Position numbers and translations under genes: made by a program. Source: Prorocentrum cordatum (taxonomy: Eukaryota; Sar; Dinophyceae; Prorocentrales; Prorocentraceae). From it: a stretch of 32,500 nt of DNA. Of this stretch, positions 18,251 to 26,793 are shown piece by piece. The notes beneath the pieces are model-generated. The model saw nothing but the letters and a program-made list of their open reading frames with translations, searched no databases and had not been told where the DNA came from. How positions within the stretch are numbered: the stretch's first letter is position 1; every line of letters begins with the position of its first letter. The stretch spans positions 1-32,500 of the forward strand of contig CAUYUJ010019111.1 of NCBI GenBank assembly GCA_963575745.1, written 5' to 3'.

Positions 18251-18693
18251 GAGGGGTAGGAAGCCCAGATGTCTGGCGTCAGGTAAGAAAGCGTGGCGGC
18301 CAATGTTCTCAAGCTTTGAGCCGTGGTGAGAGGCCGATGTGGATACGTTTGGGCCACATGGGGGGGGGTCGGGCGACTACATCAATATCCACCGCGTCCC
18401 GATGGCCAGAAATATCGGTTCCCTGGGCGGTGGGCACGAACCCCGTCCCGGTCTCGGAGCTGGAGGCGGGTCTCTGGCCCAGGGCCGCCAGTGCAAGCAC
18501 CGAGTGGGGAGCACACGTGCACACAGTATGCAGTGCAGCCCAACGAGTAAGTCATGTCCGGGAGGGGGTCGCAGCGCCCCACTGGCAAGTGGACGACCAC
18601 ACAGAGTTTCCCCGTTGGTCGTCTCCGTCGTCGTTTCGTCATGGTGTCATTTTTCCTCATTACGAGAAAAGAACGCCCCGCGTCACTCACTCC

Positions 18694-19107
18694 TCCTCCT
18701 CCTCCTTCCTCCTCCCCCTCCTCCCTCGTCCTATCGTGACCGTCATCGTCATTGTCATCGTCATCGTTATCGTCATCATAACCATCACCATCACCATCAC
18801 CATCACCGTCACCATCACCATCACAATCACCATCACCATCACCATCATCATCATCACCACCACCATCATCATTTTCATCATCAGCATCATCGTCGTCATC
18901 ATCAGCAGCAACAGCAGCAGCAGCATCGTAATCCTCCTGCTCGCCGTCAAACATAATCATCAGCGTAATCATCCTAATCATCATCATCATCATCAGCATA
19001 ATCTTCAGCATCATCATCAGCAGCAGCATCGTAATCACCATCATCATCATCATCAGCATCATCCTCATCATCATCATCATCATCATCCTCCTCCTCATCG
19101 TCATCAG

Positions 19108-19151
<44 letters not shown>

Positions 19152-19503
19152 ACACCGTCACCAACATCCTCACCTTCATCCTCATCCTCGTCCTCATCCT
19201 CAGCACCGTCGTCATCATTATCAGCATCATCATTACTATCATCATCGTCATCAGCAGCAGCATCGTCATCAGCATCATCCTCATCCTCATCATCAACAGT
19301 CGTAGCCTCCTCCTGCTTATCAACATCATCATTAGCATCATCATCAACACCGTCAAAAACATCCTCAACCTCATCCTCATCCTCACCCTCATCCTCAGCA
19401 CCATCATCATCATCAGCATCATCATTACTATTATTACTATCTGAATTATCATCATCATCATCATCAGTATCATCATCATCATCATCATCAGCATCATCAT
19501 CAG

Positions 19504-19570
<67 letters not shown>

Positions 19571-19572
19571 TC
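18694..19572. repeat. Compound (CTC)n-(CAT)n microsatellite
   Basis: CTC triplets to about 18735, then about 840 bp of CAT/ATC triplets with CAC, CAG, CCT and CGT variants. The final 75 or so bp (19498-19572) are nearly pure. Within it an 86-89-bp block at 19150-19238 recurs at 19345-19430 with a few substitutions (AACACCGTCA... to CATCATTACTAT). The minus-strand frame gives an almost pure Asp/Glu protein and the plus strand a His-rich one; I treat both as repeat artefacts. Confidence 0.93.
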
Positions 19573-19944
19573 GGCGCACCCCTCAAACTGCCACACAATT
19601 CCAGGACACCATTCCTCCAGGGACAGTTGCCTCACGGTGGCCCTTTTTGTTTTGGGCGCGATCCCACACGACGCCTTGAGGAGTTCCTTTGGATCCCCTG
19701 GAAGCCCCACGGAGCCTCTGGGAGGAACGTCTCTGGACGGTGCCGGCGCTCCGAGCCGATTTCTTCACGGTGGCCCTGCAAAAGAAACCTCCAGACATCT
19801 TCAAGAGCTAAATTTGACGAAGGTTTCGAGGGGGGTCCACGAGACGCGTCCCGCGGGCTCGAGAAGATCGAACATACACAGATGGCAGCTATACATAAGA
19901 GGCCTCCTGGATGGGGTCCGAGTGGATGGGGTCGGAGGATCCGC
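19573..19944. other. No gene seen
   Basis: Complex sequence without repeats. Open frames exist on both strands (for example plus 19637-20281) but none resembles a known protein, and they run into the palindrome cluster and the foldback element. Confidence 0.55.
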
Positions 19945-20054
19945 CGATGCATCGCCGATGCATCGTCGATGCATCGGCGATCTTTGCGATGCATCGGCGT
20001 CGTCGCGCGTGGGGAAGAGCGGGATCCGCATCGCGCCGCATCGCCGATGCATCG
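19945..20054. repeat. Cluster of CGATGCATCG palindromes
   Basis: The 10-bp palindrome CGATGCATCG occurs at 19945-19954, 19956-19965, 19967-19976, 19987-19996 and 20045-20054, with start spacings of 11, 11, 20 and 58 bp. Half-matches (GCATCG) lie between. Several copies extend to GCCGATGCATCGGC. Another isolated copy lies at 28721-28730 inside the spliced gene. The 11-bp spacing is close to one helical turn. Confidence 0.9.
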
Positions 20055-20261
20055 GCGAATCGGCGCGATCCTTCGACCTCCTCTGCTCGAGCCCCATTTT
20101 GGGAGGCCTTGAATCCTGGGCTCTGGCATGGTGTATACGGTGGAGGCCCGTCCACAGTAGACCCTTCACAAGAGACCCAACCCTGAGACCCCAGAATGTC
20201 CCTTCATGTCTCGTGTGGGGACGTCGCGCACTCCACAGCAAGACCATACCCAAGAAACCCA

Positions 20262-20451
20262 GGGTACTCCAGATTTCGTAATAAAAGGGAGGGGGTCTCA
20301 ACCCTCCCAGACGAAAAGTTTTAGACCCCCCCCGTGGGAGAACCCTCAAAAACATTGTCCCCAGACCCCCCCAGGCCCTCCAAGATAGCCTGGAAGAGAC
20401 CCCCCCCGAAATGAGACCCCCCTCCCTTTTATTACGAAATCTGGAGTACCC
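20262..20451. mobile_element. 190-bp foldback element (39-40-bp inverted repeats)
   Basis: The left arm, 20262-20300, starts GGGTACTCCAGATTTCGTAA and ends GGGTCTCA. The right arm, 20412-20451, is its complement, with a single G-run length difference (5 versus 6). The arms are separated by about 111 bp that contain CCC-rich tracts and no ORF. The size and inverted arms suit a small MITE or foldback element. I see no clear target-site duplication. Arms this similar imply recent formation or a functional hairpin. Confidence 0.8.
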
Positions 20452-20460
20452 GGGAGGCAA

Positions 20461-20613
20461 GCAGGAGGAGGAGGAGGAGGAGGAGGAGGAGGGGAGGGGA
20501 GGAGGAGGAGGAGGAGGAGAGAAGAGGAGGAGGGGGGGAGGAGGAGGAGGCGGAGGCGGAGGAGAAGGAGGAGGAGGAGGAGGGGGAGGAGGAGGGGAGG
20601 AGGAGGAGGAAGC
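20461..20613. repeat. (GGA)n purine microsatellite
   Basis: About 150 bp of near-pure GGA/GGG immediately to the right of the foldback element. Complex sequence resumes near 20615, and no gene is seen between there and 20850. Confidence 0.95.
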
Positions 20614-20854
20614 AATGTCCTTAGAACACAAGGCCGATGTGTCAATACAAGACAGTCTCGGCCAGAAATGTTCAGGACGCTTCGCCACTGCTCGGCAACC
20701 CCCGAAGGGCGGCTAGACGGCCGCGGGGCTGGGCGCCCAGCGGACGCGGTACTCGACCGCAGGGGTCGCGCTGCCGCTGCCGCCGCCCACCACGCGGGTG
20801 CACAGGTGGGGGCTCCTCGGGCGGGCCCTGCGAAGCTGCAGGCGAGAGAGCCTC

Positions 20855-20960
20855 GTCCTCGTCCTCCTCATCCTCTTCCCCCTCCTCCTTCTACTGCTCT
20901 TTCTCCTCCTCCTCCTACTCCTACTCCTCCTGCTCCTCTTCCTCCGCATCCTCCTACTTC
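20855..20960. repeat. (CTC)n microsatellite
   Basis: Pyrimidine-rich CTC/CTT triplets facing the GGA tract at 20461-20613. It is followed (20961-21165) by about 200 bp of AT-richer sequence with TACTAGTACTA motifs at both ends (near 20970 and 21135) that looks like decayed TAC/GTT microsatellite. Confidence 0.9.
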
Positions 20961-21166
20961 TCGCGCTACTACTAGTACTACTTGCTGTTATTCGTATCAA
21001 AATGTTGTTGTTGTCATTAATGTGTTGCATAATTACTGTTAGTATGAATGCTATCATTTGTAATATTATGTGTACGTTGATTCGTAGTAATACGACTACC
21101 CACAGCATTATAATTATTACTATCGATATTCGTACTAGTACTAGTGTTCTGACTTGTCTTGTCATC

Positions 21167-22045
21167 TCTCCTCCTCCTCTTCATACTCCTCATCCTCCTC
21201 ATCCTCCTCCTTATCATCATCCTCATCCTCATCCTCATCATCATGATCATCATCATCATCATCATCACCATCATCATCAGTATCATCAGTATCATCACTA
21301 TCGTCATATTCATGATCATCACCACCACTATCATCATCATCGCCATTGCCATCGTCATCAGCATCATCGTAATCATCATCAGCAGCATCAGCAGCAGTAA
21401 CAGCATAATCAGCATCATAATAATAATCAGCATCATCGGCATCGTCACCATCATCATGAGCAGCAGCAGCAGTCGCAGCATATAAGCATCATAATCATCG
21501 TCAGCATCAGCAGCAACAGCATGATAATGAGCATCATCATCCTCATCCTCATCCTCATCATAATCCTCATCCTCGTCATCAGCATCGCCATCATCAGTAT
21601 CAATGACAACCAACAACAACATCATCATCACCATTATCATCATCATCATCAGCATCAACATCATCAGCAATAGCCTGATCCGCATCCTCATCCTCGTCCT
21701 CATTCTCATCTTCATCCTAATCCTCCTCCTCCTCCTGCTCTCCTCCTCCCCCTCATGCGCCTAGCCTTCCTTCTCGTCCTCCAAATCTTACCCCCCTTCC
21801 TCCTCCTCCTCCTGCTCCTCCTCAGTCTCATCCTAATCCTACTCCTCCTCCTCCTCCTCCTCCTCCCCCTCGTCCTTCCCCTCGTCGTCCTCCCCTCCCC
21901 TCCTGGGTAGCCATCGCTGCCTTCACCCCCCCACCACATCGGCAGAGGGTCTGTATCAAATCGCCCGAGGGCCTGTACCGAGCGACCGACCGACCTCCCT
22001 ACTCTTCCCCCTCCTCCTCCTCCTCCTCCTCCTCCTCCTCAACCT
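21167..22045. repeat. Compound CTC-CAT-CTC microsatellite
   Basis: CTC to about 21210, CAT/CAG triplets to about 21720, CTC to about 21900, a short non-repeat stretch, then pure CTC at 22009-22042. This repeats the CTC-then-CAT order of 18694-19572. Open frames here are repeat artefacts. Confidence 0.92.
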
Positions 22046-22860
22046 TCCCCACCTTGTCCTCCCCCTTTGTCCTTCTCCCATCCTCTGCGCCCAAAGGCAC
22101 AAGATTCAGGCGTTGTCGTCCAACCAAGGCCACTTTATGGTAGCCCGTGGAGCTGTTTTGACCGGCGGGAGGGAGGCAAGGGAGGCTCTGGAAGGAGTGT
22201 CAAATGTTGTGGGCAAAGAGGGGGGGGCAGTCAGGAAGGTGTCCCGGCCCGGGGCCGCGGTTCCGGGTACCCTGTCTTTGCGTGTATGTATGTGTGTATG
22301 TATGTATGTGTGTATTTATATATACAGAGATGGGACATGCTGCGGTGTTTGCTATTCGAAATCTGCCCACTTGCCCCACTTGCCCCACTTGCTCAATTGG
22401 CCCCACTTGCGCCACTTGCCCCCGACCCTCGCGGGACCCGAAGCAAGTGGGGCAAGTGGGACCAAATGGTGCAGGCGAAGATCCCCACTCTTAAGTGCGC
22501 CTCTTGGTGCGTCTCGGAAAGCGGGCCTCCATGGGGCCTTGTCGCAGGTCCAGAGCCCACCAGGGAACCCACACGCGCTCCCGAAGGGGGAGCTCGAATC
22601 CACCAACATGCCCCTGGAGGTCCCCAAGGAGACCGCCGAGTTTTCAACATACCGTCCCCCGACACGGTTCCCATTTGGAAAAAAAACACGGAATCATGCT
22701 CGCTCCCGGAAGTACAAATAATGAATGTGTAATGTTTTTGTTATTTGTTGAATCTCTGTGGGCGGGCAGGATCCGATGTGTTATGGCCTCCGAGAAAATC
22801 GTGTTGAAAACTGGAGCGCGGGTCTCCATGCTTTCTTTGCTAATTTTTCTGGCCCTGGAC
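22046..22860. other. No gene seen; TGTA repeat and hairpin
   Basis: A (TGTA)n-like run lies at 22283-22322. Tandem CCACTTGCC units at 22366-22430 face GCAAGTGGGGCAAGTGGG at 22443-22460, giving an 18-nt perfect stem with either 22366-22383 or 22375-22392. Open frames on both strands (up to 221 codons) resemble nothing known. Confidence 0.6.
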
Positions 22861-23473
22861 GGCCCCAAGATGGCCTAAGCTGGCCTCCCAGATGCCTCCA
22901 AGACGGCCAATATGGCTTCCAAGACAGCTAAGATGGCTCCAAGATGCCTCCAAGATGGCCCAAGATGCACCCCAGACGGCCTAAGATGGCCTCGAGACGT
23001 CCCAAGACGGCCTCAGAGGCCTTCAGGAGGCCGCCAAGACGGCCCAGGAGGCCTCGAATAGGTCCTCCAGGAAGGCCCGAAGAGGTCTAAATCATTGATT
23101 TGCTTTATGTTTTGAAAGATTTGGGCATTTGCGCCTCGTCGGCCTTCCGACGGCCCAAAATGGCCCCAAAGGCCCCCAAGATCGCCCAAGAGGCCTCCAT
23201 GATGGTCCCATGACGGCCCAAGAGGCCCCCAAAACGGCTCCAAGAGGGCCCCAAGACGACCCAAGAGGCCTCCAAGACGCCCAAGATGGTCTCCAAGACG
23301 GCCCTGAAGTTCCGAAAGGGCTCCAAGACGGCCCAGAGAGGCCCCCAAGACGGTTTCCGACGGCGTCAGACGGGCCAGGAAGGCCCTAAGACGGCCAAAG
23401 AGGCCTGCACGAAGCCCCCAAAGGCCCCCAAGAGGCCCAACGATGCATCCAAAAGGCCTCCAGGAGGCCACCA
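22861..23473. repeat. Short tandem array, CAAGAxGGCC sense
   Basis: Degenerate 10-12-bp units such as CCAAGATGGCC, CCAAGAGGCCT and CCAAGACGGCC on the plus strand. They are interrupted at about 23085-23140 by unrelated AT-richer sequence. No gene; the 150-residue frame on the minus strand is a repeat product. Confidence 0.85.
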
Positions 23474-23483
23474 GGGAGCTCCC

Positions 23484-24045
23484 AGGGCCCCATTGGGGGT
23501 CCTCTTGGGGCTCTCTTGGGGGTCCCCTTCGGGCCCTCTTGCGGGTCCTCTTGGGGCCCTCTTTGTGGTCCTCTTGGGGCCCTCTTGGGAATCATCTTGG
23601 GGCCTTGTGGGGGTCCTCGTCGGGCCTCTTGGGGGTCTTCTTGGGGCCCTCTTGGAGGTCCTCTTGAGGGTCCTCTTGGATGTCCTTTTGGGGATCATCT
23701 TGGGGCCTTTTGGGGGTGCTCTTCGGGCCTCTTGGGGGTCCTCTTGGGGCCCTCTTGGGGGTCCTCTTGGGGACCTCTCGCGGGTCCTCTTGGGGCCATT
23801 GTTGTGGTTCTCTTTGGGGCCCTCTTGGGGGTCATCTTGGGGCCTCTTGGTCCTCTTGGTGCCCTCTTGCGGGCCCTCTTGGGGCCTCTTGGGGGTCCTC
23901 TTGGGGCGCTCTTCGTGATCCTTTTGGGGCCCGCTGGGGGGTCCTCTTGGGGGTCCTCTTGGGGCGCTCTTTGTGGTCCTCTCGGAACCCTCTTGGGGGT
24001 CATCTTGGGGCCTTTTCAGGGTCCTCTCCGGGCCTCTTGGGGGTC
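23484..24045. repeat. Short tandem array, opposite sense of the preceding one
   Basis: Units of 11-12 bp such as CTCTTGGGGGTC and CTCTTGGGGCC. Their complement is CCCAAGAGG, so this array belongs to the same family as 22861-23473 on the other strand. The switch lies at a perfect palindrome, GGGAGCTCCC (23474-23483). Plus-strand frames give Gly/Leu/Ser/Trp repeats that are not real proteins. Purine-rich GGAGGAGG sequence follows at 24050-24140. Confidence 0.85.
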
Positions 24046-24049
24046 ACAA

Positions 24050-24680
24050 GGAGTAGGAAGGGAGGGGAGGAGGAGGCAGCAAACAGGAAGGGGGCGCGAG
24101 AGGAGGCAGCAGAGCAGAAGGGAAGAAAGCACGGCAAAGGGGGCAAGGGAACTGCAAGCCAAATCAAACACTGAAACGTTATTGCGACGCGCGGAACTGC
24201 GTCCGAAGGTGGCCCGAACCACAACAGCGAAAGGACCGGACAGCGCATGTCAACATTGGGCGTCGAAGGCTTGTCGTGCTGCAATTAATCCGTCCAACGG
24301 CTGCGACCGCAAAGGGTCTCGCGCGCGCGCCATGTCGACAGCCGGCCTGGCCCAAAAAAACGCGCACTCGTACCTGCAGAACGCGATCATGGAAACCACC
24401 TCGAACCAGTCAGGACTGCACCGGGCCCCCGCCGACGGCAGCGCAGCGTGGACACAAGCCACGTCCAGAAATGCTCCACTGATACCGCGCTGGTCTGAAC
24501 TGGCACGCCAGCCTCCCGCATGCTACGGGCGATGGCATTCCATTTCCAAAGTCCTTCCAGAAGCCTTTTCGTCACCCTCTCCCTCCGAGGCCTTGCGAGG
24601 GTCACGGGGCAAGTGGCCAGCGGCGCCGGCCATGCACACTTGGAGCATGCGGTACACCATGCACTACGTGTCCTGCATGG
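24050..24680. other. No gene assigned
   Basis: After a GGAGGAGGCAGCAAACAGGA purine stretch (to about 24140) the sequence is complex, with open frames on both strands. It lies just downstream of the integrase remnant, where RT would be expected in a Copia element, but I see no RT motif. Confidence 0.5.
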
Positions 24681-25320
24681 TCATCGGGTTGAGGCACTTG
24701 CACCATCAAAACCCACGATCCGTGATCTGGTGCTCCACTTGGCGGTGACCTCGCCGTCTGTCGGCCTTTTGCGAAAACATACTACGTCACCGACCTGGTA
24801 CTCGCCAACCAAGTGTAGTTTTTCGGAGAGCGGCTCGTGCGGCCCCACTCGCGACGTCGTGCTCTGCGAACGCTTTTCTGGCAGAGGCGCGGATCGCAGC
24901 TTGGCGAGAAAACTCGTCAGCTCCGTCCTCGGCGACGGAACGCTTCTTCGTCGTCCAACTGACTTCCAGGCGCGCGAGGCATTCGTCCGAGCACCCACTG
25001 AGCATGCGCAAAACCACCAACTCGCGACATCTTGTCCCCACTGTCAACAACTTCCGACGCTGTCGGGATAACCGCGCAAAGACCGACGACATGTGTATCG
25101 TGCGCGACCATCTTGAAGATGTTATTCCAGAGTCCCCCGCGTCTCTCAGCGCGGCCGATCTGCACTGGGGATTCGACTTACATAGGCATCACGGAGGTCG
25201 ACCCCTTCATTCTTAATCCATTACAAGCATACGCCTCGGTCGTGCAGACCACGACCCAAAAACGTTACCTTCGGTTTGCCTGTCCGCGCAGGCCAGCATT
25301 GTTGGAGCGCTGTGAGACTT
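24681..25320 (-). pseudogene. Copia-type integrase remnant, several frameshifts
   Basis: The conserved order of a dinoflagellate Copia-like integrase is spread over three frames. About 25310-25165: KPKVTFLGRGLHDRGV, then GVDLRDAYVSRI. Next QIGRAERRGGLWNN (the Glu of AERR is the expected catalytic Glu of the DDE triad), then MSRVGGFAHAQWVLG (25165-24990). Then AEDGADEFSRQAAIRASARK (around 24900). Last, LVGEYQVGDVVCFRKR and RIVGFDG, a typical integrase C-terminal barrel (24790-24700). In the intact enzyme it inserts cDNA into the genome. At least two indels and the missing first Asp region mark it as dead. No RT follows. Confidence 0.7.
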
Positions 25321-26240
25321 GCTCGAGAAGATGGTGTTCCACCTTCTTGTCTGACAGAACCTGACGCGCTGAAACGTGGCCCCTGGCACGCGATGTTCAA
25401 GAATATATATATATATATACATATATGTATCCGTCGTCGTCTCTTCCTTCCGGACAGTCGATGCCAATCGCACGCTTGAAGCAGAATTCCCCTGGCTGAG
25501 CTACCTCGTGCGTCTGAGCGAACGGCGCGCGATGTTCACAACATACAAATATACAATTCTTCGCAAGAGATCCGAAACAGCTGGATCAGAACACGGTTCG
25601 GTACATGTCCAAATTGCCGAAGGAGCAGGCTGGCCGCGATCCTCGTGCGGAAAGGGATATTCAACCATGCCTTCCTCCTGGCCCCCATCGAGCTTCGGTT
25701 GTCCTGGTAGGTGAATCTGCTCCGAGATGTCTTGTTCCTCGTCGCGCTGGCGTTCCGCCGGCGCACTGGCGACGCCGTCATCGTCGATGATCGCGCCAAT
25801 CTTGCCTTGACCTGTCTCTGCCGCAACTTCGGCAGGGAAGGCTGTGAACGCGAGCCTGTCCAATCTGACCTTTTGAGCGACACCTCTGAAGCATGTGAGA
25901 ATTTCTGACTCGTGACGTCCGCGTCCGACTCTAGGTGGGAGTTCGGAGCGTTGGCGACCTCGAGGTTCGAGCAAGTTGAACCATAACCAAAGGCAAATGT
26001 TACAGGACCACTAGCTTGAGCCAAATTCGACAAACACTCACTGATTAACTATAATTGGATGGCTTGGTATGAGCGATGATGAGGTCAAGATTGCGCTCGA
26101 CGACGTCTGTCTCCATTCCGCTCGCCCAATCTGGGCGCGCCGCCGGTGTTCCTGATCACCTTCTCGACGATCTCCTTGTCCTTGGCGTCCACGCCGGGGG
26201 AATTCAGCTCAGCGCATGCCGAGATCTGCTCATCCTGAAC
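25321..26240 (-). other. Possible coding remnants between integrase and the RapZ-like gene
   Basis: Two minus-strand frames (25501-25974 and 25536-26033) are open for about 160 codons each. The first has plausible acidic coding character (AETGQGKIGAIIDDDGVASA), and 26085-26300 contains RHKYFEGPKHIDVQDEQISA. None matches a family I know. They could be the N-terminal integrase or protease region of the decayed Copia element or the 3' part of the neighbouring gene. An (AT)n run lies at 25402-25425. Confidence 0.35.
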
Positions 26241-26241
26241 G

Positions 26242-26793
26242 TCAATATGCTTGGGCCCCTCGAAATACTTGTGGCGAACCTTCGAACTCATCGTCGTCAT
26301 CTGGTGGTCGCTCAGCGTGAGGGGGGCGCGCCTGCAGGTATGCTGTCACATCGGAAGTGCGAATGCGCGGCGTCTGCGCGAGAATGGCCAACCTATCGTG
26401 CGCCTCTGCGTCGCGAGATGGCGCCATGTCAACCCTGTCCTCAACGCTCACCCAGTCCTGCAAGTCTCCCCCCCCCCCCGCGGTGAACTTCTTCCACGTG
26501 GACCAGGCAGACATGAACTTGACCCGCGCGTTGTAAGGATCTATATCGATACCCACGCGCGCCAGTTTGCGGCCGTCGATCTCCTCGGCGCGACCGCCCG
26601 GGCCATCGATCGGGAAGTTCTTCGGACAGAGATGCGCGATGAAGTTGCGCTTTTCTGACGTACCCAACAAGCTTTCCAACTGAGAAATGCCAGCGTCCAG
26701 CGGTTCGAAGTCCACGATTGGATCTCCCGTCTCGTCATCGTCCACCTTCAGGTCTCTGCCTGGAGAACTTGCTGCGTCAGACTCGGCGCTCAT
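26242..26793 (-). CDS. Unrecognised ORF downstream of the RapZ-like gene
   Basis: 183 residues, acidic N terminus (MSAESDAASSPGRDLKVDDD), then NFIAHLCPKNFPIDGPGG and ARVKFMSAWSTWKKF, ending after a DDDDEFEG patch. Its ATG overlaps the TGA of the upstream ORF (ATGA at 26790-26793). The same frame upstream is Pro-rich with one TAG (26857-26859), so it may instead be the continuation of the upstream protein after a frame change in a Pro/C-rich tract. A C run at 26467-26478 is another slippage site. Function unknown. Confidence 0.4.
   Translation of the reverse strand: MSAESDAASSPGRDLKVDDDETGDPIVDFEPLDAGISQLESLLGTSEKRNFIAHLCPKNFPIDGPGGRAEEIDGRKLARVGIDIDPYNARVKFMSAWSTWKKFTAGGGGDLQDWVSVEDRVDMAPSRDAEAHDRLAILAQTPRIRTSDVTAYLQARPPHAERPPDDDDEFEGSPQVFRGAQAY

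Noticed and set aside
17146-18357. 403-residue minus-strand open frame
   Set aside because: It consists largely of CTC and GGA microsatellite translation and a 70-bp duplication, with no recognisable domain.
18974-19579. 201-residue Asp/Glu-rich open frame on the minus strand
   Set aside because: It is the translation of the CAT microsatellite; every frame of such a tract stays open. No start context or flanking coding sequence supports it.
23516-24748. 410-residue plus-strand open frame rich in Gly, Ser, Leu and Trp
   Set aside because: Most of it is the 11-12-bp tandem array; the C-terminal part lies opposite the integrase remnant and has no family resemblance.
26015-26025. CTTGAGCCAAA, complement of the last 11 nt of the dinoflagellate spliced leader
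   Set aside because: Only 11 bases match and the next bases diverge; it also lies in a possible coding frame. Too short to call a relict spliced leader.
26790-26793. ATGA overlap as translational coupling of two genes
   Set aside because: That is a bacterial operon feature; here the window is eukaryotic and the overlap is more likely a frame change within one coding region or coincidence.
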